Shown: positions 1 through 8,870, counted from the first letter of the stretch. The stretch is 43,221 nucleotides of DNA from CAZRIP01 sp964600165 (GCA_964600165.1 CAZRIP010000015.1:1-43221), one strand, 5' to 3'. The notes: a model not told the origin generated them from the letters alone. Numbers and translations are program-made.

Positions 1-3000
1 TAGTAGTTCTTGTCGTCGGCCTTGGCGTAGATCGTGCCGTTCAAGTAGCTGTCGTAGCCCGTGACGTCCACCGTCTGCAGGAACTGCTGCGGGTCCTTGG
101 CGAAAAGGACCTGCTGCTCGGCGTCGAGCTTCATGACCTCGGTGAGCTTGAGCGACGTCCTGACGTTGCCGCCGTAATACGAAGGCTGGCCGCCCGGATC
201 GCTCATCGAGACGTCGCCGAACCCCGCGGCGCCGACGTAGAGGCGGTCGCCCATGAGCATCACCGCGTAGTCGTCGAAGATCATCACGCGGCTGGTGTTG
301 ACCTGCGAGATCGTCTGCATGTCCGGCGGGATGTCGAAGGCGAAGCGGTGGAGATCGACGTCGAGATAGTTGACCCAGTTGCGGCCCTGCAGGGATTCGA
401 CCTTGACCTCGACGCCCTTGTCGCCGTAGGGCGCGTTCGTGTCCTCGGGCGGGCTCGAGAACTCGTAGCCTGCCACGCTGATATTGTTGCCCCAGATCTT
501 GCCGACGTTGCCGAGCGTGACCCAGCTTTCCGTGTTGAGCCCGTTGGGCACCGAGAAGTTCGTCTGGTAGACGAGATAGAAGCCGTCGGCGTCGCCGCCG
601 CCGAAGTCGATGAGCTGGGCGTCCGGGATCAGGCTCGCGAGGCTCTGCGGGTTGCTCAGGATGTCGGACTTGAGCAGCGCCAAGTTCGGCGTCGTGCTTT
701 GGTTGGCGAACATCCCCATGATCGCGTCGACGAAGGACGCGAACTGCGACTTGCGCACGACGATGGCGTCGCCGCCCTGGCCGCCGAGGTCCCACATACC
801 GCGGCCGAGCTTGAGCTTATCGACGCGAGCGACGAGGTCCGGGGGCAGCGCGTCTTGCAGGCTCGGGTTTGCCAGGATCGCGCTCAGCTCGGCTTGCGCG
901 TCGTCGATGCGCCCGAGCTCGGACTTCAAGAGCTCGTTCGAGCGGTCGAGCTGGTCGTTCAAGTCGTGCCACTTGAGGTTCTGTTCCAGCACGGCGCGGG
1001 TCTGGTCCTGAATGCCGTCGATGCTCTCGTTGACGCGGCGCAGCGCGCTGTCGTGCGGGTCGTCGAGCTGCGCGAGCCAGCCCGCCAGCTTGGTCCGGTT
1101 TTGCTCCAGGCTGTCGAAGGTGCTTTGCAGGGCGGCGAGGATCTTCTGGTCGGCCGTGACGACGTTCTGGTCGGCGCTGATCGCGCCGTTGTAGATCTGC
1201 ACGAGCGAGTTGTAGTAGCCCGTCACCTTGTCGATCGTGCCGCCCGAGTCGGCCGGAGCTTGGTCCCAGGCGACCTTTTGGTTGAAGAAGGCGTTGGCGT
1301 CGACGAGCATCTTATCCAAATTGGAGAACAGCGCGATCTGGCGCGCGTAGACCGCGTCCGGGCTCTCGGACTTGCCGTTCGAGTCCACGTAGGCGTCGTC
1401 GAGGCTCGTGCTGGCGATCGTCGCGTTGAGCACGCCGGCCGCTTCTTGAAGGAAGGATTCGGCGACCGGCACCTGGTTTTGCAGCGCGTCCTGCGCCGCG
1501 GACACCACCGAGTCCGAATAGAGGAAGCGCGCGATCGCGTAGGTCGCGTTGCCCTGATCGGGAGCGGCCGCGTTGAAGGCCGTCGGCACGAGGCGCTTGC
1601 CGGCGTCGACGCACATGAGCGCGATGCGCTGCAGGTCGTTGGCCGTGATCGGCGGCTGCGTGCCGGTCGGAAATCCGGTGTCGCCGCCGCCCGTGCCGAC
1701 TTGGATCGCGCCGCTGTTGGCGTTGGCGTCGTTGCCGATCGACTTCAGCTTGTCCGAGAGTTGATTGATCGTCCCGGCGTCGACGACGGCCTGGACCTTC
1801 GCGACGCCCGCCGCGTCGTCGGTCACGGCGACCGGCAGGCGCAGCCCGCCGAAGGAGTATTTCCCCTTCGCGAGCTGCTCGATCTGCCCCAGGATGTCGT
1901 TGACCTGCTGGTCGTTGGCGTTGATCTGCGGCGTGCGCTGGCCGCGCTCAGACGTGTATTGAGAAATCTTTTTCGGCAAGCTGTAAGGCTGGGTCTCGCC
2001 GTAGAGGACCTCCGTGCCCGCGTAATTGGGGTCTTTGCGGCGCGCGACGTCGGCCTGATACTGCGGGATGCTCTCCTCGTGCCCGGCGGCGTCGTCGTAG
2101 CCGTTCGGGCTCATGTATTTCGCCAGCATGTCGCGCCACGACTTGATCGAGGCGTGGGAGCCCGAGGCGTCGCCGACGGAGCCGCCGAACGTCGCCAGGC
2201 CCCACGGCACGGTCTTGTTGTAGAGATCGAGGGTCTGCTGCTGCAGCGTGGTCTTGGCGTCGTAGAGCGTCCAGAGATCTCCGGTGTTCGGCTGCGCCTG
2301 GGCGATCGACGTCTTCTGGTAGGCGATCAGCTGATCGAGCATCGCGTCGGCGGCTTGGAGCGGCGGGATGACGACGTTCTTGACCAAGGCGAGCTTGCGG
2401 TCGAAGACGCTCTGATCGCTCTCGCCCGCGCCGTTGATCCAACCCAGGTCCTTGTCGCAGTCGGCGACGATGGCGTCGACCATCGCGATGACTCCGCCGA
2501 TGCCCGCCTTGGCCTGCGGCAGGGTGTTCGTGAGCGCGTCGTCGATCGCCTTGACCGTGCCGTCGTCCTTGGACCAGAGCACGACGTCGTCGGCCGCGCG
2601 CGGCAGCAGGTCAGCGATCCGGACCAGGTTGAGCGACGCCTGGTGCTGGGCGTCGTTCTGGTCGCCGCCCGGCACGCGCACGCTCTCCACGAGGCTGCCG
2701 TACGCCTTGATCGACGCCTGAAGGTCGGTCAGCGACTTTCCGGAAAGCATCGGAAGGTTAGAGCCGGCGACGGAGTTGATCTGGGCCGCGGCGGCGTCGA
2801 TCTGCGCGAGCAGCGTCGCGGCGTCGCCCTGCTTCTGCGTCTCCTCGGAGCTCGCTTGGTCGCGCCACTTCGGCAGAGACTCAGGATAGGCGTCGCCGAA
2901 CTCGTCGACGGTCGTGCCCGGCGCGTTGCCCTTCGAGTCGTTCTGGCCCAGCATCCGCAGGATCGTGTCGAGGTCGGCCTGGTAGCTCGCCGCCTGGCTT

Positions 3001-6000
3001 TGGTAGTCGGCCTTGCGCGCCGTGATGATCGCGCGCAAGTCGGCGCGGCTGGAAAAGCTGCCCGAGGGTCCGGGGACGGCGTTGATGACGACGCCCGCGA
3101 AGTTGAGCGCGTTGCTCGGGTTGGCGAGCTGGGCCAAGCCCGCCTGCGCTTGGGCGAGGTCCTGATGGACGGTCGCCTTCAAGTCGGTGAACTGCTTGAG
3201 CGAGAACGCGTTGGGATTGGCGGGGTTGCCGCTCGTGCGCGATTGCACGATCGACGGCAGCAGCGCGAGGCGGCGCTGGTCCTCCGTGAGCGCGTCCGCG
3301 CTCTTGGCCTTGTCGCGCGCGTTGACCGCCGCGACGAGCCCGGAGACGTCCGTCTGAAACGAACGGAACTGCTTGGCCGCCGCCGACGCGTTCTTCTCGT
3401 CGGCGACGATCGTCGCCTGCGTCGTCTGGTCGCTCGCGACCGCCTGCTGGGCCTGCGCCTTCCACTGCGCGGCCTGCGCCGCGTTGGCTTGGGCTTGCGC
3501 CAAATTCTGCTGGGCCTGCGTCTCGTTGGCTTGCGCGGCGGCGATCTCCTGCTGCTTGGCCGCGATGCTCTCCTTAATAAACTCCTCGCTCTTGAGGATG
3601 ATCTTCAGCGCGAAGCTCGCGCGCACGACGGTATCGAGGCGAGACAGGTTTTCATGAAGCTGGAGCTCGTTCTTGCCGTCGCGCCGCTGCTTGAGGGCCT
3701 CGTTGCGCAGCGCGCTCTGGACCGCCAAGAGCTGCTTGGCCGCGTCGCGGTTGGCGAGCTCGCCTTTGGCCTCCGTTCTGAGAGACTCGATCTGATCGAG
3801 CAGCGCCTTGATCTTGTCGAGCGTGCCCTGATCGACCGGCGGCGTCGTCCCGTCGCCGCGCCGTACAGGACGGTCCTCGTCGGCGGCCGCGAGCCGCTCC
3901 TGGAGCGCCTTGAGCTGGGCCAGCCGCACGTCGACGCTCTCCGCGTAGCCGGGCTTGGCCTGGCCGCCCGGCAAGAGCAGGCCGTCGTAGTATTCCTGCA
4001 GCGACTTGAGCTCGCGCAGCTCGGCCAAGTCCTCGGGCTTCGGGTTCTCGAGGTCGTAACGCTGCGCGAGCTTGTCCTTCGCGTAACCCTCGTCGGGCCG
4101 GTTCTCCAGCTCCGCCAGCGTCTTGTCGTACTCGGCCTTCTCTTGGCCGTTCAACGCGCGCGGCTGGGTCAGGAATTTCAGCGCGCTCGCCGGGATGTCG
4201 AAGCCGAGCGTCGAGCCCGCCTTCTCGAGCAGCGCGTCGCTCCACGAAAGCTCGCCGGAGGCCAGGCCCGACAACCCGGAGAGCGTCGCGCCGCCGGCGA
4301 AAAGGCCCGCGCCCGGCGCGCGGCCGTCGCCGAGAACGGCGTCCACGCGCGCGGCGGCGGCAAGCGGCGCGCCGTCCGCGAAGTCGCCGCCTCCCGCCGC
4401 GTCCTGGGCGCGCTCGTCTTGCGTCCACCAGTACCAGTGCGCGACGTTGGCCGCGGCGCGCGCCGGGTATTTTTCCCGCGCGCCGCCGTCGCGGTAGCCG
4501 TAGAGCCGGGAGAACTTGAGGAGATCGTGGTCGCTCGGATCGTTCGTCTCTCTTCCATAAACGGCCAGGAGATCGCCCTCGCGCCTCGCGACGACTTGAT
4601 AGACGCCGGCGCCGCCCTTCTCGTCGACGACGAGGCCGCCGTCCGGCAGGAACGTCAGACGGGCGGAGGCGCCTTTCGTATGCCCGAGATAATCCGAAAG
4701 AAGCGCGGCCAGGCTTTCGGCCTCGGCGTCGCCCGCGCCGCGCCGCCGAGCGATCGCGCGCGCGAGCGCTTTCGCGTCGGAGATCTCGTCTTCCTCGACG
4801 CTCCAGCCGGCGACGGCGCCGCCTAACGCGACGGCGCGCAGAGGCCCGGAGAACGCCGCCGACGAGCCGTCCTCGTCGCGCCGCTCGTCGACGACGAAGC
4901 CGTCCTTCGTGAAGCGGCCGACCGACTTCGGCCAGCCGCTCGCGTCGGACGCGAGGAACAATCCCTGCTGCCCGTCGACGGGAGTGAACGTCGTCCTCGA
5001 GAGCGCGCGGCCTCCCTGGTCGTAGACCGCGACGACGAGCCCGGTGGCGGAGGTCTTCGTCTCGGAAACGGTCCCGTCCGGGCGCTCATCGCGGGAAAGC
5101 GTCCCGTCGAGGCTCTCCCAGTGCTTGCCGCTCGAAAGCCCCGGGACGCCGCCGATCGTCGTCTTCGTCCACGTCGCCTGTCCCGCGGGCAAGCCCAGCT
5201 CCTCGGGCGAGAACCGCGCTCCGTCGGGGAGCTTCGCGAGATGCTCGCGGGTATAGGCGACGTACTGCGCGACGAGCGCGCCGCCGACCTCGGCTTGGGC
5301 CTCGGCCAGGCGCCCGCGGCGCTCGTCTTGCGAGAGCCCGGGCGCGAGCCCCGCTTCGAGGGCCGCGAGCGCGGCATCGGCGTCCTTGACCTTCGCGCGG
5401 TTTTGCTCCAGCCAATCCTTAGCGCTCGCCGCCCACTCGAGCTGCATCTTTTCTCGTTCGGCCTCGCTGAACTGCTCCTGCGCCGGGCCGTCGAGCGGAG
5501 CGGGCAGCGCGGCGGCCGCGGCGGCCGCGACGGCCTGCCTCGCCTCGAGCTCGGATTGCGCCGGCGCGGGCGGAGCGTGATCGTCGCGGGAGGACTCGGC
5601 GGGCACGATGACGGGAACGGGCTTTTGGATGGGCGTCGGCGCGGGAGTTGCCACCGAGCCCGTCGCCCGCGCGCGCACGGCGCCGGCTCCGGCGAAGCCC
5701 GTCCCTTGGCCGAAGATTCGGGCGAGCGCGGCGGAAGCCGCGGCCGGGCTCTGACGAACGGCGCCCGCGATCCGCTCGGCGTCGGCTTGCAGCTCGCGGC
5801 GCAGGCGGTCGAGCGCGAGCTTCTTTCCCGAGGCCGCGGCCATGGGGCCGGCCTTGTCGGCGAGCGCGCCGAGGTCTTTGCCGACGATCGAAAGCTCGGC
5901 GAGCAGCGGCGCGGAAAGCGCGGCGTCGAAGGAATCCTTATCCTTGACCGCGAGCCAGAACGCCTGCTCGCGCTTGCCCGCCTCGGCGAGCGCGGCGGAG

Positions 6001-6293
6001 AGCGAGCGCGTGTCGAGCCCGGGGAACGCGGAACGGATCGCGTCGACGCGCGACGCGGCCTCTCGGAGCGCGTTGGATATCAGCGCGTGATCGTCCTCCG
6101 AGTAATGGCTCCGCGCGATGTCCTTGAGCGGATCGGCCAACGGCGCGAGCGCGCCCTGGAAGCCGCCGACCATGGCGGCGATGTCGAACGTCGGCTTCAA
6201 CGGCCCGCGCGCGGAGGGCTGGCTGAACGCGGGACCCGCGCTCGAGAGCGCGGTGCTCAGGGACAATAAGACGGCGAGAGCCTTGCGACCGAT
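1..6293 (-). CDS. Giant exported protein of unknown function, 3' end beyond the window
   Basis: An uninterrupted minus-strand frame of at least 2,097 codons enters from the left edge, so the C-terminus is not seen. The N-terminus reads as a signal peptide (IGRKALAVLLSLSTALSS, then AGPAFS), pointing to export. Roughly residues 895-1000 are rich in Ala, Gln and Lys and look like a long coiled coil (for example AKQQEIAAAQANETQAQQ). The rest is a mix of Asp/Ser/Gly-rich segments in which I recognise no domain. No ATG or GTG lies in frame near the signal peptide. A GGAGG at 6304-6300 sits 6 nt before an ATC codon at 6293, and the first conventional alternative is a TTG at 6266 that would cut into the signal peptide. 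The start is therefore uncertain. Existence of the gene is near certain; function is unknown. Confidence 0.85.
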   Translation of the reverse strand, partial: MGRKALAVLLSLSTALSSAGPAFSQPSARGPLKPTFDIAAMVGGFQGALAPLADPLKDIARSHYSEDDHALISNALREAASRVDAIRSAFPGLDTRSLSAALAEAGKREQAFWLAVKDKDSFDAALSAPLLAELSIVGKDLGALADKAGPMAAASGKKLALDRLRRELQADAERIAGAVRQSPAAASAALARIFGQGTGFAGAGAVRARATGSVATPAPTPIQKPVPVIVPAESSRDDHAPPAPAQSELEARQAVAAAAAAALPAPLDGPAQEQFSEAEREKMQLEWAASAKDWLEQNRAKVKDADAALAALEAGLAPGLSQDERRGRLAEAQAEVGGALVAQYVAYTREHLAKLPDGARFSPEELGLPAGQATWTKTTIGGVPGLSSGKHWESLDGTLSRDERPDGTVSETKTSATGLVVAVYDQGGRALSRTTFTPVDGQQGLFLASDASGWPKSVGRFTKDGFVVDERRDEDGSSAAFSGPLRAVALGGAVAGWSVEEDEISDAKALARAIARRRGAGDAEAESLAALLSDYLGHTKGASARLTFLPDGGLVVDEKGGAGVYQVVARREGDLLAVYGRETNDPSDHDLLKFSRLYGYRDGGAREKYPARAAANVAHWYWWTQDERAQDAAGGGDFADGAPLAAAARVDAVLGDGRAPGAGLFAGGATLSGLSGLASGELSWSDALLEKAGSTLGFDIPASALKFLTQPRALNGQEKAEYDKTLAELENRPDEGYAKDKLAQRYDLENPKPEDLAELRELKSLQEYYDGLLLPGGQAKPGYAESVDVRLAQLKALQERLAAADEDRPVRRGDGTTPPVDQGTLDKIKALLDQIESLRTEAKGELANRDAAKQLLAVQSALRNEALKQRRDGKNELQLHENLSRLDTVVRASFALKIILKSEEFIKESIAAKQQEIAAAQANETQAQQNLAQAQANAAQAAQWKAQAQQAVASDQTTQATIVADEKNASAAAKQFRSFQTDVSGLVAAVNARDKAKSADALTEDQRRLALLPSIVQSRTSGNPANPNAFSLKQFTDLKATVHQDLAQAQAGLAQLANPSNALNFAGVVINAVPGPSGSFSSRADLRAIITARKADYQSQAASYQADLDTILRMLGQNDSKGNAPGTTVDEFGDAYPESLPKWRDQASSEETQKQGDAATLLAQIDAAAAQINSVAGSNLPMLSGKSLTDLQASIKAYGSLVESVRVPGGDQNDAQHQASLNLVRIADLLPRAADDVVLWSKDDGTVKAIDDALTNTLPQAKAGIGGVIAMVDAIVADCDKDLGWINGAGESDQSVFDRKLALVKNVVIPPLQAADAMLDQLIAYQKTSIAQAQPNTGDLWTLYDAKTTLQQQTLDLYNKTVPWGLATFGGSVGDASGSHASIKSWRDMLAKYMSPNGYDDAAGHEESIPQYQADVARRKDPNYAGTEVLYGETQPYSLPKKISQYTSERGQRTPQINANDQQVNDILGQIEQLAKGKYSFGGLRLPVAVTDDAAGVAKVQAVVDAGTINQLSDKLKSIGNDANANSGAIQVGTGGGDTGFPTGTQPPITANDLQRIALMCVDAGKRLVPTAFNAAAPDQGNATYAIARFLYSDSVVSAAQDALQNQVPVAESFLQEAAGVLNATIASTSLDDAYVDSNGKSESPDAVYARQIALFSNLDKMLVDANAFFNQKVAWDQAPADSGGTIDKVTGYYNSLVQIYNGAISADQNVVTADQKILAALQSTFDSLEQNRTKLAGWLAQLDDPHDSALRRVNESIDGIQDQTRAVLEQNLKWHDLNDQLDRSNELLKSELGRIDDAQAELSAILANPSLQDALPPDLVARVDKLKLGRGMWDLGGQGGDAIVVRKSQFASFVDAIMGMFANQSTTPNLALLKSDILSNPQSLASLIPDAQLIDFGGGDADGFYLVYQTNFSVPNGLNTESWVTLGNVGKIWGNNISVAGYEFSSPPEDTNAPYGDKGVEVKVESLQGRNWVNYLDVDLHRFAFDIPPDMQTISQVNTSRVMIFDDYAVMLMGDRLYVGAAGFGDVSMSDPGGQPSYYGGNVRTSLKLTEVMKLDAEQQVLFAKDPQQFLQTVDVTGYDSYLNGTIYAKADDKNY

Positions 6294-6360
6294 AAGGTTC
6301 CTCCGTCCTGGGGACCCCGGATTAGGCCCGGGGGTGGATGCTCCTCGACCGATCTCGAGG
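6294..6360 (-). promoter_or_regulatory. Structured 5' leader of the giant exported protein
   Basis: On the minus strand three hairpins follow one another within about 60 nt: CCTCGA/TCGAGG (6360-6343), CCCCGG/CCGGGG with a GCCTAAT loop (6333-6315) and GTCC/GGAC (6315-6305). A GGAGG ribosome-binding site (6304-6300) comes right after. The 8-mer ATCGGTCG occurs at 6354-6347 and again at 6293-6286, where it covers the proposed start. The layout suggests translational or riboswitch-like control. I could not fit it to a known riboswitch consensus; the GGCCTAA loop recalls the cyclic-di-GMP-I class, but the order of its other elements does not match. Confidence 0.45.
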
Positions 6361-6390
6361 ATTACAGGGTGCCAAGAGGGTAACCGGCGT

Positions 6391-6450
6391 GGCCCCGAAG
6401 GCCCAGTGGCCTAGGACCCAAGGGCCTATAGGTCCAAGGGCCCAAGTGGG
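6391..6450. repeat. GGCC-palindrome element, copy A
   Basis: About 60 bp are built from interleaved near-palindromes of the form GGNCCTAGGNCC and GGNCCTATAGGNCC, separated by CAAGG or CAGTGG. The core TAGGTCCAAGGGCC (6429-6442) matches 13 of 14 bases of a site on the opposite strand at 22900-22887. It lies between the methyltransferase stop and the leader of the giant exported protein. It could be a protein-binding array, a hairpin-forming repeat or a mobile intergenic repeat. Confidence 0.5.
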
Positions 6451-6477
6451 TGTCAGGCTGAATTGTCTAAGGAGGGG

Positions 6478-7299
6478 TCAGGCCGCGAAGGAGACGATCC
6501 GGTAGCGCACGAAGCCCAGCCGCGACAGCCACCACAGCGCGCGCGTCGGGTTTTTCATGAGTCCCGCCGCGCCGCCCATGCCGCCGCGCTCGATGAGCTC
6601 CATTAATAAGGGATAGGTCGGCAGCGTCTGACGCGTGATGTCGCGGTCGACGACGACTTTGAGTCCCGCTTCCGCCGCGAGCGCGGCGTAACCCGGCCGC
6701 TCCCACCCCGCGCCGAGCGTGCCGTAGCCTTTGCAGACGAGATCCTCGAGCCAGCGCCCGATGAAGCCGCCCTTCGCGCCGGGCTTCAGAGGCACGAAGT
6801 CCGACAGCGCAAGGAGGCCTCCGGGCCTCAAGACCCGCTTCGCTTCCTTTAAGAATGCCAGGCGGGACGGGAAGTGGAAGATACACTCCACGGCGAGCAC
6901 GCGGTCGAAGGATTTATCGGGGAAGGGCAGGACGCAGGCGTTCGCGTTGACCCAATTGATGCCCGTCGCCTCCGGCCGCGCCGACGCCACGGCCAGCTGC
7001 CGCGCGTCGATGTTGACGCCCGTGAGCTTGAGCGTGGGGTCACCCGCCTTGAGCGCGCAGAGCGTGCCGCCGAAGCCGCAGCCGCAGTCGAGCACCGACA
7101 TGCCCCGCTCGATCGTGGCCTCGGACACGACGGCGGCGTCCAAGCGCGCCATGGCCGCCTGGAAGTCCGAGCCATCGCGCGCGTACTCGGCCGGCCGCTC
7201 CCAATAGCCCCAATGGACATAGCGGTCGAAAGCGAGCGCCGCGGGATCGCTCTTCTTTCGGCCTTCGAGCAGCAGGTCAAAATACGGAAGATCGGCCAT
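6478..7299 (-). CDS. Class I SAM-dependent methyltransferase
   Basis: A 273-residue cytosolic protein with a Rossmann methyltransferase fold of the Methyltransf_11/UbiE type. Motif I is visible as VLDCGCGFGG near residue 70, followed by the acidic end of strand 2 (TGVNIDARQL), the motif III-like FPDKSFDRVLAVECIFHF and the post-motif segment VLRPGGLLALSDF. The C-terminal third (about residues 175-273) is hydrophobic and basic and probably shapes the acceptor pocket. Such proteins methylate small molecules such as quinones, sterol-like lipids or polyketides; the substrate cannot be read from sequence. The start is supported by a GAGG about 5 nt upstream. It follows umuC on the same strand after a 51-bp gap holding a 14-bp palindrome, so it may or may not be co-transcribed with the SOS genes. 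Confidence 0.85.
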   Translation of the reverse strand: MADLPYFDLLLEGRKKSDPAALAFDRYVHWGYWERPAEYARDGSDFQAAMARLDAAVVSEATIERGMSVLDCGCGFGGTLCALKAGDPTLKLTGVNIDARQLAVASARPEATGINWVNANACVLPFPDKSFDRVLAVECIFHFPSRLAFLKEAKRVLRPGGLLALSDFVPLKPGAKGGFIGRWLEDLVCKGYGTLGAGWERPGYAALAAEAGLKVVVDRDITRQTLPTYPLLMELIERGGMGGAAGLMKNPTRALWWLSRLGFVRYRIVSFAA

Positions 7300-7324
7300 C
7301 GCCTCATCATGCCTTTTTACTTCT

Positions 7325-7338
7325 TTGCTTTAAAGCAA
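7325..7338. promoter_or_regulatory. Perfect 14-bp palindrome, possible operator
   Basis: TTGCTTTAAAGCAA is a perfect inverted repeat in the AT-rich 51-bp gap between the umuC stop and the methyltransferase start, about 26 bp upstream of the latter. No T-run follows it on the minus strand, so it does not look like an intrinsic terminator for umuC. An operator for the methyltransferase is plausible but unproven. Confidence 0.35.
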
Positions 7339-7350
7339 CACACCGTGGGC

Positions 7351-8595
7351 CTAAAGACCGCGCCGCGCGTGCGGCAGGTCCTCCCAGCGCGTCGTGTAGC
7401 ACGGCGAACGGTTCTCGCGGCGCGGCGCCCAGCGCTTGGACAGCGCCGCGGCCGCGTAGCGCAGCGTCCCCGCCCCGAACCCCGCGTTGACGGCGTCGAG
7501 CGCCGACATCAAGCGGCCGGTCCGCCGCGCGGCGGGATCGTCGAAGAGCGGCGCCTGCGCGGGCCGCGACGGCTCGAGCCGCGACAACACGACGCCCGCT
7601 TTTTTATAGCCGCGATCGTCCCGGAAGATCCGCTCCAGCGCGCGCCGCGCGGCCTCGATCAAGACGGGGGTGGCGTCGCTCGGCGCGATCTTTTCATAAG
7701 CGGCCTGCCACCGCATCGCTCCCTCTTCGCGCCACGCCGTGAACACCCGGACCTCGCCGGCGGCGAGCCCGTGGCGGCGCAGCCGCTCCCCCGCCTGGCT
7801 CGCGAACGAGGCGACGGCCGACCACAGCGGCGCGAAGCCCTCCACCGCCCGCGCGAAGGAGCGCGAGACGGTGGCGGACTGCCGTTGCGCCGGCGCGTGG
7901 TTGAGTTCTATGCAGGGCTCGCCGCGCAGCTCGGCCGCGATCTTGAGGCCGGCGACGCCGAGCGCGTCGCGCACGGCCCCCTCGCGGGCGCGCGCGAGGT
8001 CCAGGGCCGTGCGCAGGCCGTGCGCGCTCAAGCGCCGCGCGCTCGCTTCCGCCAATCCCCACACGTCGTCGACGGGCAAGCCCTCCAACACCTTGTCCCG
8101 AGCGGCTTTTTCCAAGAGAGAAAAAACGCCGCCGCGCTTCTTGGCGAGGTCGGCGGCGAGCTTGGCCAGGACCTTCGTCGGCCCCAGGCCGACGCTGACC
8201 GGAAGCCCCGTCCAAAGCCTGACGTCCTCGCGCGCCCGGCGCGCCCACTCCAACGGCTCGCCCGCCGGCGGCCGAAGGAACGACTCGTCGATCGAGTACT
8301 CCTCGATCTCGGCGGCGTGGCCGGCCAGCACCCGCGAGACGCGCCGCGACATGTCGACGTAGAGCTCGTGATTGGCGGAGATCGCGGCGACTCCGCGCTC
8401 GACGACGAGCGGCCGGACCTCGAAGAACGGCGCGCCCATCGGGATGCCGAGCGCCTTGGCCTCCTCCGAGCGCGAGATCACGCAGCCGTCGTTGTTCGAC
8501 AGCACGATCACGGGCCGCCCCTCCAGGCGCGGCGCGAAGACGCGCTCGCAGGAGACGAAGAAGTTGTTGCAGTCGAGGAGCGCGAGGACGCTCAC
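7351..8595 (-). CDS. umuC: UmuC-like Y-family translesion DNA polymerase
   Basis: A 414-residue protein close to the usual UmuC length. It would be the catalytic subunit of a Pol V-type error-prone polymerase that bypasses DNA lesions during the SOS response. Visible features are the N-terminal catalytic aspartate in LLDCNNFFVSCERVF (D8), the steric-gate region, NHELYVDMSRRV near residue 76, and the catalytic SIDE motif in YSIDESF (D103, E104). A helix-hairpin-helix region follows, and the C-terminal tail NRSPCYTTRWEDLPHARRGL is typical of the DUF4113 end of UmuC and separates it from DinB. I chose the GTG at 8595 because it overlaps the umuD stop as GTGA and leaves no extension; a longer frame upstream is a shadow of umuD. 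Co-expression with umuD under LexA is expected. Confidence 0.93.
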   Translation of the reverse strand: MSVLALLDCNNFFVSCERVFAPRLEGRPVIVLSNNDGCVISRSEEAKALGIPMGAPFFEVRPLVVERGVAAISANHELYVDMSRRVSRVLAGHAAEIEEYSIDESFLRPPAGEPLEWARRAREDVRLWTGLPVSVGLGPTKVLAKLAADLAKKRGGVFSLLEKAARDKVLEGLPVDDVWGLAEASARRLSAHGLRTALDLARAREGAVRDALGVAGLKIAAELRGEPCIELNHAPAQRQSATVSRSFARAVEGFAPLWSAVASFASQAGERLRRHGLAAGEVRVFTAWREEGAMRWQAAYEKIAPSDATPVLIEAARRALERIFRDDRGYKKAGVVLSRLEPSRPAQAPLFDDPAARRTGRLMSALDAVNAGFGAGTLRYAAAALSKRWAPRRENRSPCYTTRWEDLPHARRGL

Positions 8596-8870
8596 GGCGC
8601 GCGCACGAGCCACAGCACGACGCCCCAGACCTCGACGGACCCGGAGCGCGGCATGCTTGTCACGCGCAGCGCGCCGTCTTGCGCGGCCACGATCGTCCGG
8701 CCGGCGGTCGGCGGCTCGGCGCGGTCGACGACGAGAATGTCGCCGCGGCGCACACCCGCCTCCGGCGCGTCCTCCTCGGCCGTCATGAAGAACGTCGCGG
8801 CGGGACGACGGATCAACCGCTCGTCGAGCTTGAGGCCGGCGTCCGCGTAATCCTCCGGGGCGACGAACAT
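8592..8870 (-). CDS. umuD: UmuD'-like Pol V accessory protein lacking the self-cleavage dyad
   Basis: A 92-residue protein aligning with the C-terminal S24/LexA-type fold of UmuD: PEDYADAGLKLDERLI, then RRPAATFFMTAEEDAPEAGV, RRGDILVVDR and VEVWGVVLWLV. UmuD normally has about 139 residues, loses its first 24 by RecA-stimulated self-cleavage at Cys24-Gly25, and uses Ser60 and Lys97. Here the protein starts close to where UmuD' would start, the residue matching Ser60 is Ala35 (DSM becomes DAP), and the position of Lys97 falls on Thr71. It is also shorter between those strands and the end. By alignment it is a constitutive, uncleavable UmuD'. The start ATG lies 6 nt downstream of the -10 box. 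Residue equivalence was judged by eye; the family call is strong. Confidence 0.85.
   Translation of the reverse strand: MFVAPEDYADAGLKLDERLIRRPAATFFMTAEEDAPEAGVRRGDILVVDRAEPPTAGRTIVAAQDGALRVTSMPRSGSVEVWGVVLWLVRAP

Noticed and set aside
348..4826. A 1,492-codon plus-strand open frame rich in Arg, Val and Leu
   Set aside because: It lies opposite the giant exported protein, has no recognisable motif and shows the composition typical of an antisense shadow in GC-rich DNA. The minus frame has a signal peptide and coiled coil.
6294..6360. Cyclic-di-GMP-I (GEMM) riboswitch
   Set aside because: A GGCCTAA loop is present, but the other conserved blocks of that class are absent or in the wrong order. 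I kept only a generic structured leader.
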